A stretch of 64,000 nt of DNA, from positions 147,457-211,456 of the forward strand of contig JAAESX010000210.1 of NCBI GenBank assembly GCA_024228935.1. The letters are read 5' to 3'. The notes beneath the pieces were generated by a model that saw only the letters and a program-made list of their open reading frames with translations, was not told the DNA's origin and searched no databases. Made by a program: the position numbers and the translations under genes. This DNA comes from Pseudomonadota bacterium (GTDB lineage: Bacteria; Myxococcota_A; UBA796; CAJQPC01). Each line of letters opens with the position of its first letter. The first letter of the stretch is position 1. Shown in pieces: positions 35,590 through 44,844 of the stretch.

Positions 35590-36621
35590 ATGCGAAACGC
35601 GTTCATCTCCGGTGTCGGTGGCCATGTGCCGCCGCGCGTCGTCACCAACGACGATCTCGTCGCCGACTACGGGGTCGAGACGAGCGACGAGTGGATCCAG
35701 AAGCGGACCGGCATCCAGTCCCGACGCTTCGCCGAGGCCGGCGTCGGCAACGCCGACCTCGCGCTGCCAGCGGCCCAGAAGGCGATCGCGCAGGCGGGCA
35801 TCAAGGCCGCCGATCTGGACATGATCGTCTACGCCACGCTGTCGCCGGATCACTGCTTCCCCGGCAGCGGCGTCCTGCTCGCCGAGAAGCTCGGGCTCTG
35901 CGAGGGCGCCGGAGCCAGCTTCACGCCCGCGATGGACATCCGGAACCAGTGCTCGGGCTTCGTCTACGGGCTCGGCACGGCCTCGAGCATGGTGAAGAGC
36001 GGGGCCTGCGAGCACGTCCTGGTCGTCGGGAGCGAGGTCCACAGCGCCGCGCTGGACCTGTCCGGGCGAGGGCGGACCGTCAGCTCGCTGTTCGGCGACG
36101 GGGCCGGAGCCGCCGTGGTGAGCGCCACGGACGAGGATCGAGGCATCCAGTACTGGAAGTGCGGGGCCGACGGCCGGTACGCGCATGTGCTCGCCCAGAA
36201 GATCTGGGACATCAGCAAGCGCCCGTTCATCCCCCAGGACGGTGACGGCAACGGAATCGTCGCGCCCGAGATGATGTTCGCGAACATGGACGGCCGGACG
36301 GTCTTCCGGCACGCCGTCGAGCGGATGTGCTTCGCCGTCATCAGCGCGTGCACGGCCAGCGGGATCACGGGCGACGACGTCGACCTGTACCTGTTCCACC
36401 AGGCCAACATGCGCATCAACCAGTACGTGGCGAAGCAGCTCGGTGTGCCCGAGCACAAGCTCATCCACAACATCGATCGCTATGGCAACACCACGGCGGC
36501 GACCATCCCGCTCCTGATGGCCGAGGCGGTCGAGACGGGTCGCCTGAAGCCGGGGATGACGGTCGCTTGTGTGGCATTCGGCAGCGGGTTTACCTGGGGC
36601 TCCGCCCTCGTCCGCTGGTGA
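35590..36621 (+). CDS. fabH: Beta-ketoacyl-ACP synthase III family
   Basis: 343 residues. Thiolase-fold enzyme that condenses an acyl-CoA with malonyl-ACP to begin fatty-acid (or related) synthesis. The complete triad is visible: Cys121 (RNQCSGF), His270 (LFHQANMR) and Asn300 (YGNTTAA). FGDGAGAAVV and the terminal FGSGFTWGSALVRW are typical FabH. No other fab gene is adjacent, so it might serve a special lipid instead; the substrate cannot be read. Cytoplasmic. Confidence 0.93.
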   Translation: MRNAFISGVGGHVPPRVVTNDDLVADYGVETSDEWIQKRTGIQSRRFAEAGVGNADLALPAAQKAIAQAGIKAADLDMIVYATLSPDHCFPGSGVLLAEKLGLCEGAGASFTPAMDIRNQCSGFVYGLGTASSMVKSGACEHVLVVGSEVHSAALDLSGRGRTVSSLFGDGAGAAVVSATDEDRGIQYWKCGADGRYAHVLAQKIWDISKRPFIPQDGDGNGIVAPEMMFANMDGRTVFRHAVERMCFAVISACTASGITGDDVDLYLFHQANMRINQYVAKQLGVPEHKLIHNIDRYGNTTAATIPLLMAEAVETGRLKPGMTVACVAFGSGFTWGSALVRW

Positions 36622-36626
36622 TGGGG

Positions 36627-36632
36627 TAGCCT
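36627..36632 (+). promoter_or_regulatory. -10 hexamer TAGCCT, 7 nt before the start at 36640
   Basis: TAGCCT, 7 nt, then ATG; no Shine-Dalgarno is possible between them. Leaderless spacing. Confidence 0.45.
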
Positions 36633-36639
36633 GGGTGAC

Positions 36640-37443
36640 ATGCTGTTCCTTCTGGCGTCCGCGGCTCTCGCCCAGGACGCGCCGACCTGCCCTGCGCCGA
36701 CCTCTCTGTCCCAGCTGAAGGACGCCACCGTCCGAGGCGAAGAGAGCTTCGCGAACCTGGACATCGACGGTCTGGGCCAGGCCGCCGGCGACGCCGAGAC
36801 CGCGCTTCCCTGCCTGTCCGAGGCGATCACGCCCCGCGACGCGGCCGCGTACCACCGCCTGATGGGGATGCACGCGTTCGCCACCCAGGAGCGCGAGCGG
36901 GTGAAGTACGAATTCCACGCCGCTCGGAAGCTCGAGCCCGGGTACGAGGTGCCGCAGGCCGTGGCGCCGACCGGCCACCCGATGATCGCGGCCTACGAGG
37001 AAGCGGTCCTGGTCGACGAGGGCGCGCTCTCGCAGCCCGTCCCGCCCGAGGGTGGCTACGTCACCGTCGGCGGTGTCCGGGGTGCCGCGCGAGCGGAGCT
37101 CTCTCCGGCCATCCTGCAGGTGTTCGAGGAGGGCGACGCCCTGTCCGAGACCCTGTACCTGTCGCCGGGCGCCGAGCTGCCGATGTGGGGCCCGCTCCCC
37201 GAGCCCCTGCCGGAGCCCAAGCAGCTGCGCCGGCCGATGCTCGCCGCGACCGCGGCGACCGGCGTGGTGGCGCTCGGGCTGCAAGGCGTCGCCTGGTCTT
37301 CGAAGAACAAGTTCCTGGACACGGACACGGCAGACGCGGACCTCGAGGGCCTGTACGCGCGCAATCGCGCGACGTACTTCTCGTCGGTTGGCGTCGGGGC
37401 CGTCGCCGTCGGACTCGGAACGGTCACGCTGCTGGTCTGGTAG
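36640..37443 (+). CDS. Exported/membrane protein of unknown function upstream of a Ser/Thr kinase
   Basis: 267 residues. Minimal signal peptide MLFLLASAALA|QD, then a helical N-terminal half (residues 20-110, TPR-like spacing), a short beta segment and two C-terminal membrane helices around a loop (LAATAATGVVALGLQGVAW; FSSVGVGAVAVGLGTVTLLVW, cited in parts). This layout, a periplasmic domain with a two-helix tail, is common in Myxococcota hypothetical proteins. It precedes the kinase gene by 9 nt with GAGGAGG in the gap, so the two are co-transcribed and this protein may be its partner. Function unknown. Confidence 0.75.
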   Translation: MLFLLASAALAQDAPTCPAPTSLSQLKDATVRGEESFANLDIDGLGQAAGDAETALPCLSEAITPRDAAAYHRLMGMHAFATQERERVKYEFHAARKLEPGYEVPQAVAPTGHPMIAAYEEAVLVDEGALSQPVPPEGGYVTVGGVRGAARAELSPAILQVFEEGDALSETLYLSPGAELPMWGPLPEPLPEPKQLRRPMLAATAATGVVALGLQGVAWSSKNKFLDTDTADADLEGLYARNRATYFSSVGVGAVAVGLGTVTLLVW

Positions 37444-37452
37444 AGGAGGGGT

Positions 37453-39276
37453 GTGAGCGACGAGAGCCCGCCACTCGCAGATGGTCGCTACCGGCTCGTC
37501 GAGATCCTCGGCGAAGGCGGCATGGCCATCGTGTACCGCGCGTACGACGAGCGGCTGCAGGTGTATCGAGCGGTCAAGGTGCTCTCGCCCGAGCTCCAGC
37601 GACACACGCTGATCCAGGAGCGCTTCCTGAACGAGGCGCGCACGATGGCGCGGCTCCACCACCCGAACATCGTGGGCGTGCACGACGTCGGGAGCGACGG
37701 GAATCGCAGCTACATCGTGATGGAGATGGTCCAGGGCGGCTCGCTCATGGACTACGTCGCCGAGCACGGGACCATGCACCCGCGCCTGGCCTGCGACGCG
37801 ACGCTGGCCATCCTGGGCGCCCTCGGGGTCGCCCACGACGCGGGGGTCATCCACCGCGACATCAAGCCGCAGAACGTGCTGCTCTCGGCCAAGGGCAAGG
37901 CCAAGGTCACCGACTTCGGCATCGCGCACGTGGCCGACGACAGCAGCGACCGAAGCCTGACGAAGACCGGCTCGGTCATGGGCACCTGGGGCTTCATGGC
38001 GCCCGAGCAGCGCGTCTCGGCTCGGAAGGTCGACGGCCGCTCGGACATCTACGCTGTGGGCGCCACGCTCTACACGCTGCTGACGACCGAGATGCCGGTC
38101 GATCTGTTCGCCGCCGAGATGGACGAGAGCGTCCTGGCTGGCATCGAGCCCTTGCTGGCCGCCATCATCAAGAACGCGACGCGCTACCGCCCCTCGGATC
38201 GGTACGCCGACGTCGAGGCGATGGAGGAGGCCCTTCGCGACGTCCGGCGCGAGCTGCCCGAGGTCACGGCCGAGGTGCCGAAGCTCGGGCACGGTGCCCG
38301 GGAGCTGCGCTCGACGCCGCCGCCGGTGCAGACCAAGGAGGCCACGTCGATGACGATGGTGCCTCCGGGCGAGTTCGTCGCCGAGCACACCAAGGCCGTC
38401 GCCGCCGCCGCGAGCGAGGGCCTGGGTGGCCTCACCGACCCCCGCGCGACCGCAGCAGCCGAGCACACGATGGCCGTGTTCGGGGACGAGGAGCCGGTCG
38501 AGGCTCCGCCTCCCCAGGTCCTGCAGCCCAGCCCACCCCCGTCGGACACGCCGTCGAGCGGGACGCTCCACGACGGCATCGAGTCGCTGCCGTCCCAGGA
38601 CGACGACTGGCGGACCGTCCAGGACGTCGACTGGGACGACGAGCCCGAAGAGAAGGACAGGAAGCCGCTGATCTTCGGCGCCGTCGCGCTGCTCGCCCTG
38701 CTGGGCGGTGGCGGGTGGTTCGCCTCGCAGCAGGAGGAGGAGCCCATCGGCGAGACGCCTGTGGCCGAGGAGGTCATCGGGGATCCGGTCGAGGAGCCGA
38801 AGGTCGAGGAGCCGAAGGTCGAGGAGCCGAAGGTCGAGGAGCCGAAGGTCGAGGAGCCGGTGGAAGAGCCGGTCGAGGACCCGACCGTCGAGGATCCGGT
38901 CGAGGAGCTGGTCCCGGACCTGCCCGCGCCCGTCCGTGACCCGGTCCGCACCCCCGTCGAAGAGCCGGTCGAGGAGGTCGTCGAGCTCGTCGAAGAGCCG
39001 ATCGAAGAGGTCGTCGAGGAGTTGGTCGTGGAAGAGCCTGCCGCGCCGCTGCCCGGCCGCGTCGTGGTGACGGGCGACGCGCTCAAGGTCATCCTGGTCG
39101 ACAGCGCCGGCAAGTCCTGGCCGACCACAGGCTCGATCCCGGCTGGCACCTACCAGGTGAAGGCCGCCTTCGCCGATGGCATCCCCCACGTCGCGCTGAA
39201 CGGGCTCGTCGTGGCGGAGGGCGCCAGCGTGACGCTCAAGTGCTACGGCGCCTTCGGGACGTGCAAGGCCGAGTGA
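37453..39276 (+). CDS. Transmembrane eukaryotic-like Ser/Thr protein kinase with Glu/Pro-repeat periplasmic region
   Basis: 607 residues from a GTG with a strong GAGGAGG. The cytoplasmic kinase domain (12-270) is complete: GEGGMA loop at 20-25, Lys42, HRD at 134-136 with KPQN, DFG at 154-156 and MAPEQ at 182-186. A 120-residue Pro/Thr/Asp linker leads to one transmembrane helix (405-424). Outside the cell membrane come about 110 residues of EEPxxEEP repeats, built partly from four exact 15-bp DNA units, then a small PEGA-like beta domain with CYGAFGTCK at the end. The stiff acidic stalk may span the periplasm. GTGA overlap with the next gene. Confidence 0.94.
   Translation: MSDESPPLADGRYRLVEILGEGGMAIVYRAYDERLQVYRAVKVLSPELQRHTLIQERFLNEARTMARLHHPNIVGVHDVGSDGNRSYIVMEMVQGGSLMDYVAEHGTMHPRLACDATLAILGALGVAHDAGVIHRDIKPQNVLLSAKGKAKVTDFGIAHVADDSSDRSLTKTGSVMGTWGFMAPEQRVSARKVDGRSDIYAVGATLYTLLTTEMPVDLFAAEMDESVLAGIEPLLAAIIKNATRYRPSDRYADVEAMEEALRDVRRELPEVTAEVPKLGHGARELRSTPPPVQTKEATSMTMVPPGEFVAEHTKAVAAAASEGLGGLTDPRATAAAEHTMAVFGDEEPVEAPPPQVLQPSPPPSDTPSSGTLHDGIESLPSQDDDWRTVQDVDWDDEPEEKDRKPLIFGAVALLALLGGGGWFASQQEEEPIGETPVAEEVIGDPVEEPKVEEPKVEEPKVEEPKVEEPVEEPVEDPTVEDPVEELVPDLPAPVRDPVRTPVEEPVEEVVELVEEPIEEVVEELVVEEPAAPLPGRVVVTGDALKVILVDSAGKSWPTTGSIPAGTYQVKAAFADGIPHVALNGLVVAEGASVTLKCYGAFGTCKAE
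38791..38850. repeat. Four exact tandem 15-bp repeats in the kinase stalk
   Basis: The unit GAGGAGCCGAAGGTC is repeated four times without change and encodes EEPKV. Flanking codons are degenerate versions. Copy number could vary between strains and alter stalk length by 5 residues per unit. Confidence 0.95.
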
Positions 39277-40850
39277 GGGACCGTTCCTGGGTGGGGCCGG
39301 CGCTCGAGGCGCTCGCCTGCATCGTCTGTGGGTTGCTGGTCTTCGGCTGGATCCTGCGGGAGCCGCTCGGTGCCGCGGACGTGGTGCTCGGCTTCCTGGG
39401 CGAGCGCCAGGACGTCGACGGCTCGATGTACCAGGACTGGGCGATGGGCTTCGGCCTGGTCAACGACGTGCCGTTCAAGACCGTGCCGACCTGTGCGCTC
39501 CATGGTGGCCAGGCCGTGAACCTGCCGGCTACCGGAGCGTCGTTCTGGTGGGCGCCGCTCTATCTCTGGATGGGGGCCGGAGACGCCTGGGACCTGTCCC
39601 TGCTGTTGATGCTGACCACCAATGTGCTCCTGGGCTGGCTCGGTCTCCGAGCGGCCGGGCTCCGCGGGGGCGTGGCGGTGGCCGGCGCGCTGCTCGGGGG
39701 CGTGAGCGCCTGTGCACTGCAGGACGCCGAGCTGGGCCGCACGACCTCGGCCGGTGTGGGGGCCGTCCTCCTGTTCGGGGGGGCGCTCTACGGAGCTCTG
39801 GAGAGCAAGCCGCGCTGGAAGGGGCTCGGGCTGTTCGGGTTCGCGCTCTTCGCCGTCGCGCTGAGCCCGCCGCTCTTCCCGCTCGCTGGGCTCCTCGGCG
39901 TCGGTGTGCTCGCCTCGGTGGGGCTGCGGACCCGACGCCTGCGGCCCGTGCTCGAGGGCGTGGCGCTGCTGGCGCTGTCCATCGTCGTCCTGCACCTCGT
40001 CGCCTCGGGCGGGCCCGGCTCGCAGATGGTCGAGGACACCTCCCGCATGATGGGCCCCATGCGGGATGAGGCGCTGCCCATCTCTGCGCTGTGGGCCTGG
40101 GACCAGCCCGCGCGGCGCGTCGCTCACGGGTGGGTGTCCGGCGTGCTGGTCGGCGCTGGCGTCGTGGGCGCGCTGCTGCGGCCGCGGATGTTGCCCGTCC
40201 TGTTCGTCGGGTTGTTCGCCTACTTCCTGGCGCTCGGGCCCGAGCCGTCGCTCTGGGCGGTCGGTGACCCGCTGTTCGAGAGTCCGGTCCGCGCGGCCTA
40301 CGAGCTGGCACCCTCCGTCGCGTTCCGGATGCGGCCCTACCGGTGGGTCGTCGTCTTGCAGGCGGCGTGCACGCTGTGCGCGGTCGCCGGGATCACACGG
40401 CTACCCCGGCCCGAGCTGGTGGCGCCGGCGATCGGCGCCGTGGTCGTGGGCCATCTGCTCGTGGCCGGGCCGGTCCAGCTCGACACGATGGCGTGGCTCG
40501 AAGGCCGGGCCGAGACGTCGCTCGCGAAGGACGCCGTGGTGCTCACGCTCCCGCACGTGTCCAAGCCCGTCTACCAGACCTGGCTGAACCGGTGGGAGGC
40601 CGACAGCGTCGATGGGTACGAGTACGCGCGCTGCGACCGGTCGCGCGGCCTGAAGCCCTGGCTCGAGCCGGACTCGGGCTACAAGCACCTCGCGGGCCTC
40701 GAGGGCATCGACGCGGTGATGATCCTGCCGGACTACTTCATCGAGCAGGGGCGGACCGACGAGCTCGCCGAGATCGAGGCGCTGCTGGGTGCACCCGAAC
40801 AGGAGTGGCCCTGGGCTCGGCTCTACGTCCTCGACCAGCCCGGAGGCTAG
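39273..40850 (+). CDS. Polytopic membrane protein, GT-C/YfhO-like
   Basis: 525 residues from a GTG overlapping the kinase stop. About 10-12 transmembrane helices and a first outer loop with acidic residues (RQDVDGSMYQDW) give the general look of GT-C-fold, lipid-linked sugar transferases; no definite catalytic motif can be assigned. A C-terminal soluble tail of about 110 residues follows (DAVVLTLPHVSKPVYQTW). Coupling to the kinase gene suggests it could be a regulated target. Stop shared with the convergent maoC-like gene in a CTAG. Confidence 0.7.
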   Translation: MRDRSWVGPALEALACIVCGLLVFGWILREPLGAADVVLGFLGERQDVDGSMYQDWAMGFGLVNDVPFKTVPTCALHGGQAVNLPATGASFWWAPLYLWMGAGDAWDLSLLLMLTTNVLLGWLGLRAAGLRGGVAVAGALLGGVSACALQDAELGRTTSAGVGAVLLFGGALYGALESKPRWKGLGLFGFALFAVALSPPLFPLAGLLGVGVLASVGLRTRRLRPVLEGVALLALSIVVLHLVASGGPGSQMVEDTSRMMGPMRDEALPISALWAWDQPARRVAHGWVSGVLVGAGVVGALLRPRMLPVLFVGLFAYFLALGPEPSLWAVGDPLFESPVRAAYELAPSVAFRMRPYRWVVVLQAACTLCAVAGITRLPRPELVAPAIGAVVVGHLLVAGPVQLDTMAWLEGRAETSLAKDAVVLTLPHVSKPVYQTWLNRWEADSVDGYEYARCDRSRGLKPWLEPDSGYKHLAGLEGIDAVMILPDYFIEQGRTDELAEIEALLGAPEQEWPWARLYVLDQPGG

Positions 40851-41308
40851 GCGGGGACCGGGGCCTTCTTGTCCCGGAACAGCACGGTCCACGTGCCGGC
40901 CACCGCCACCACGTCGTCCTGCTTCAGGATCTCGGACTTGAAGACGACCACGCCCTTGCCGCCCTTGCTCGAGGCCTTGGTCTCCTCGACGGTCAGCGCG
41001 AGGCGGATGGTGTCGCCGAAGAAGATGGGCGCCTTGTAGTTGAAGGTCTGGCCCATCAACGCCAGCGTCGTGCCCTCGAAGATGCCCAGGGTCTGGCCCT
41101 GGCCGGTGGAGATCGAGGCCGCGAGCATTCCGTGCGCGATGCGCTTTCCGAATGGCGTCTTCTCGGCGAACGTCTGGTCGACGTGTAGCGGGTTGAAGTC
41201 GCCGGACAGGCCGGCGAAGTTCACGACGTCGGCCTCGGTGACGGTGCGGCCGAAGCTGACGAAGGTCTGGCCGACCTCGAAGTCGGAGAAGTAGGTTCCG
41301 CGGGGCAT
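40847..41308 (-). CDS. MaoC-like (R)-specific enoyl-CoA hydratase/dehydratase
   Basis: 153 residues, single hot-dog domain. The hydratase-2 motif (FAGLSGDFNPLHVD, catalytic Asp and His) is intact, followed by AHGMLAASI. Adds water to trans-2-enoyl-CoA or dehydrates 3-hydroxyacyl-CoA; it could feed beta-oxidation or polyhydroxyalkanoate synthesis. A strong AAGGAGA site precedes the ATG. 36 nt downstream of leucyl aminopeptidase; possibly the same transcript, with no functional link seen. Cytoplasmic. Confidence 0.92.
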   Translation of the reverse strand: MPRGTYFSDFEVGQTFVSFGRTVTEADVVNFAGLSGDFNPLHVDQTFAEKTPFGKRIAHGMLAASISTGQGQTLGIFEGTTLALMGQTFNYKAPIFFGDTIRLALTVEETKASSKGGKGVVVFKSEILKQDDVVAVAGTWTVLFRDKKAPVPA

Positions 41309-41344
41309 GGGGGTCTCCTTGAAAGGGGGGATCGAGCGCCGGGG

Positions 41345-42784
41345 TCAGGCGCGCTGCGCGAGCTCCATCAGGAGCCCCACGCCGAAGCCGGTGCCGCGGT
41401 TCTGGCTGTCCCAGGCGGGACCGGCCAGATCGACGTGCAGCCAGCGGGGCATCGAGCCGTCCGCGCGCTTGGCGAGGTGGGTCTCGACGAACAGGGCGGC
41501 GCAGCTCGACTGGGCGTTGCCGCGGTCCTTCACCGAGTTCTTCATGTCGGCGACGTGCGACTTGAACTCCTTGCGGAGCAGCTCGGGGGCGTAGATGAAC
41601 GGGTAGACGGGGTTGCCCGCCGCCGATCCGGCCTGGACCGACAGCGCCTCGAGGTCCGCGTCGTTGCTGTAGACGCCCGCGTGGACCTTGCCCGTGGTGA
41701 CGAGCGCCGCGCCGGTCAGCGTGGCCAGGTCGACGATGATGTCGGGGTCGGAGTCCTGACCGATGAAGGACACGCCGTCGGCGAGCGCCAGGCGGCCCTC
41801 GGCGTCGGTGTTGTTGACCTCGACGGTCTTGCCCGAGTGCATGGTCAGGATGTCGTCGGGGCGCGTAGCGTCCGGGCCGACCGAGTTCTCGGCGAGGCAG
41901 AGGACGGCGATGAGGTGGCCGCCCAGGCCCGCGTGGCAGGCCGCTTCGAAGCCGCCGAGCACCGCCGCGGCGCCGCCCATGTCGCCCTTCATGCCGGGCA
42001 TGTGGTCCTTGCCCTTCAGCGAGAGACCGCCGGTGTCGTAGACGATGCCCTTGCCGACCCAGGCCATCTTCGTGCCCTCGCCGACGCGCTCCAGCACGAC
42101 CAGCGCGGGGGGATGCGTGGCCGCCTTGCCGACGCCCCAGATGCCGCCGAGCCCAGCGGACGTGCAGTCGTCGATGACCCGGATGGTGGCGCCGGTCCGC
42201 CCGGCCGCGGCGTGGGCCTCGGAGACGAAGGCGGTGGTGCTCAGCTCGCTGGCCGGCATGTCGACCAGGCGGGCGCAGAGTCGGGCGCCGTCCATGCCAG
42301 GCTGGATGCGGGGGTCCTCGACCAGCGAACCGCCACACAGGGCCGCGACCGAGACGGTCTGGGCGCGCTCGCGCGACGTCTTGCGGTCGTACTCGGGGAA
42401 GGACCGGGCGACGGCGAGCGCCAGCGGGAACGCCTCGTCGGGCGAGGGGACGGCCAGCAGGATGGCGGCGTCCTTGCTCGACCGGGCCGTCTTCACCAGC
42501 GAGGCCACGGCCCAGCTGCGCGAGGGCGGGCTGTGCCGGCTCGCGTTCTTCGGCAGGACGGCCACGACGATCTTCGTCCGGCCCACCCACGTCGTGGTCG
42601 AGGCACCCCAGTCGCCGCCTTCGCCCAGGCGCTCGAGGATGGCTTCCCAGGCGGCGTCATCGACCGGAACCCGGCTTCGAACCGACTCCTCGGCGAGGAC
42701 CGCTTTCTGGCCCAGGACGACGAAGGTGCCGACGTCGGTGGGGAGCTCGTTCGAGACGTACTGGAGTGCAGTGGTGATGGGCAT
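41345..42784 (-). CDS. pepA: Leucyl aminopeptidase (M17)
   Basis: 479 residues from ATG 42784. Two-metal aminopeptidase that forms hexamers in the cytoplasm. The C-terminal catalytic domain shows KGIVYDTGGLSLKGK (metal Lys and Asp), MKGDMGGAAAV and the family signature NTDAEGRLALADG (metal Asp/Glu and catalytic Arg). The N-terminal domain is divergent, as is usual. Upstream in-frame codons extend to 43057 but run into non-conserved low-complexity sequence and the divergent gene, so I reject them. TTAGCCC lies just before the start. Confidence 0.93.
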   Translation of the reverse strand: MPITTALQYVSNELPTDVGTFVVLGQKAVLAEESVRSRVPVDDAAWEAILERLGEGGDWGASTTTWVGRTKIVVAVLPKNASRHSPPSRSWAVASLVKTARSSKDAAILLAVPSPDEAFPLALAVARSFPEYDRKTSRERAQTVSVAALCGGSLVEDPRIQPGMDGARLCARLVDMPASELSTTAFVSEAHAAAGRTGATIRVIDDCTSAGLGGIWGVGKAATHPPALVVLERVGEGTKMAWVGKGIVYDTGGLSLKGKDHMPGMKGDMGGAAAVLGGFEAACHAGLGGHLIAVLCLAENSVGPDATRPDDILTMHSGKTVEVNNTDAEGRLALADGVSFIGQDSDPDIIVDLATLTGAALVTTGKVHAGVYSNDADLEALSVQAGSAAGNPVYPFIYAPELLRKEFKSHVADMKNSVKDRGNAQSSCAALFVETHLAKRADGSMPRWLHVDLAGPAWDSQNRGTGFGVGLLMELAQRA

Positions 42785-42914
42785 CCGGCGGGCTAACGAC
42801 GCCGGGCGCGCGTGACCAGACAAGGCCTTGTAGACAGCGACCCCGATCGCAGCTAAGCAATGTCCCGCAAAGTTCCAGCGTACAGCGCTCTCAAACGCCC
42901 AACGGAGTCTCCGA

Positions 42915-43646
42915 ATGCGCACCGTCCTGTCCCTCGCCACTCTCGGCTTCCTCGTCTCTTGCGCCCCGAAGGCCGAGGTCGATGAGCTCAACGCTCGCGT
43001 CGAGGCGCTCGAGAAGCGCGTCGAGTCGGTCGAGTCCCGTCCTGCCACCGCGACCACCGCCGGCCCCTCGGCCGAAGACGAGGCCGCCGCGCAGAAGCTC
43101 TACGCCGAGATCTCTGATGCCCTCGCCGCGGGCGACGTCGACACCGCCAAGGCGAAGGTCGACCTCACGCTCAAGCAGTACGGCAAGACGAAGACCGCCC
43201 AGCGCGTCATCCGCGTCAAGCAGGAGCTCGACGTCTTCGGCAAGGAGGTCGGCAACCCCGAGATCGAGAAGTGGTTCGTGGGCAGCGAGGCCGACATGGA
43301 CCTCCAGTCCGGCACCACCCTCGTCGTCTTCTGGGAGGTCTGGTGCCCCCACTGCAAGCGCGAGGTGCCGGAGCTCCAGGCCACCTACGACAAGTACAAC
43401 CAGAAGGGCCTCGACGTCGTCGGTCTCACCAAGATCACGAAGTCCGCGACCGAGGAGAGCGTCACCGCGTTCATCGCCGACAACGGCGTGAGCTACCCGG
43501 TCGCCAAGGAGACCGGAACGGCCTCGCGTGAGTTCGCCGTGAGCGGCATCCCGGCCGCCGCCGTCGTGAAGGACGGAAAGGTCGTCTGGCGCGGACATCC
43601 GGGTCGTCTGAGTGACGAGATGATCGAGGGCTGGCTCGGCTCCTGA
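42915..43646 (+). CDS. TlpA/ResA-like thioredoxin-fold lipoprotein with coiled-coil stalk
   Basis: 243 residues. Lipoprotein signal MRTVLSLATLGFLVSC, then a coiled coil like that of Lpp (VDELNARVEALEKRVESVE) that may form a trimeric stalk, a helical spacer and a TlpA-type thioredoxin domain. The redox motif is WCPHC (residues about 144-148), with cis-Pro in SGIPAAAVV. Such proteins reduce or swap disulfides in the envelope, often for cytochrome c maturation, which would suit the 11-haem cytochrome encoded in the window. GGAG precedes the ATG. Followed by a strong hairpin. Confidence 0.9.
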   Translation: MRTVLSLATLGFLVSCAPKAEVDELNARVEALEKRVESVESRPATATTAGPSAEDEAAAQKLYAEISDALAAGDVDTAKAKVDLTLKQYGKTKTAQRVIRVKQELDVFGKEVGNPEIEKWFVGSEADMDLQSGTTLVVFWEVWCPHCKREVPELQATYDKYNQKGLDVVGLTKITKSATEESVTAFIADNGVSYPVAKETGTASREFAVSGIPAAAVVKDGKVVWRGHPGRLSDEMIEGWLGS

Positions 43647-43658
43647 TTCGTTGGTTAC

Positions 43659-43704
43659 GCGGAGCCTCCCGACAACTGCAAACCAGTTGAACCAGAGGCT
43701 CCGC
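43659..43704 (+). promoter_or_regulatory. Nested hairpin covering the Shine-Dalgarno of the aldolase gene
   Basis: Outer arms GCGGAGCCTC (43659-43668) and GAGGCTCCGC (43695-43704) pair perfectly over 10 bp. Inner arms CAACTG (43673-43678) and CAGTTG (43684-43689) pair over 6 bp with a 5-nt loop. The right outer arm contains AGAGG, the only ribosome site for the GTG at 43706. It can end the tlpA-like transcript, or block translation of the aldolase on read-through RNA. Confidence 0.6.
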
Positions 43705-43705
43705 C

Positions 43706-44782
<1,077 letters not shown>

Positions 44783-44787
44783 AACAA

Positions 44788-44834
44788 CCTCGGGTTCGTC
44801 TGGGGTAGGATTCCGCGTCAAACGAACCCCGAGG
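44788..44834 (+). promoter_or_regulatory. Hairpin covering the Shine-Dalgarno of the Gly/Pro-rich lipoprotein gene
   Basis: Arms CCTCGGGTTCGT (44788-44799) and ACGAACCCCGAGG (44822-44834) pair over 12 bp with one bulged C. The right arm ends in GAGG, the start of the GAGGAAAG ribosome site for the ATG at 44845. A TAGGAT box in the loop could start a shorter RNA that lacks the left arm and so is free to be translated. Confidence 0.5.
44806..44811 (+). promoter_or_regulatory. -10 hexamer TAGGAT in the hairpin loop
   Basis: TAGGAT 33 nt before the ATG at 44845. A transcript starting about 7 nt later would omit the left arm of the 44788-44834 hairpin. Confidence 0.35.
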
Positions 44835-44844
44835 AAAGACTTCC

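Noticed and set aside
38791..38850. CRISPR or regulatory repeat
   Set aside because: Units are 15 bp, in frame and without spacers; they code for EEPKV in the kinase stalk.
42785..43057. N-terminal extension of leucyl aminopeptidase to 43057
   Set aside because: The extra 91 codons are Ser/Arg-rich and overlap the divergent TlpA-like gene; homologous M17 enzymes begin near ATG 42784.
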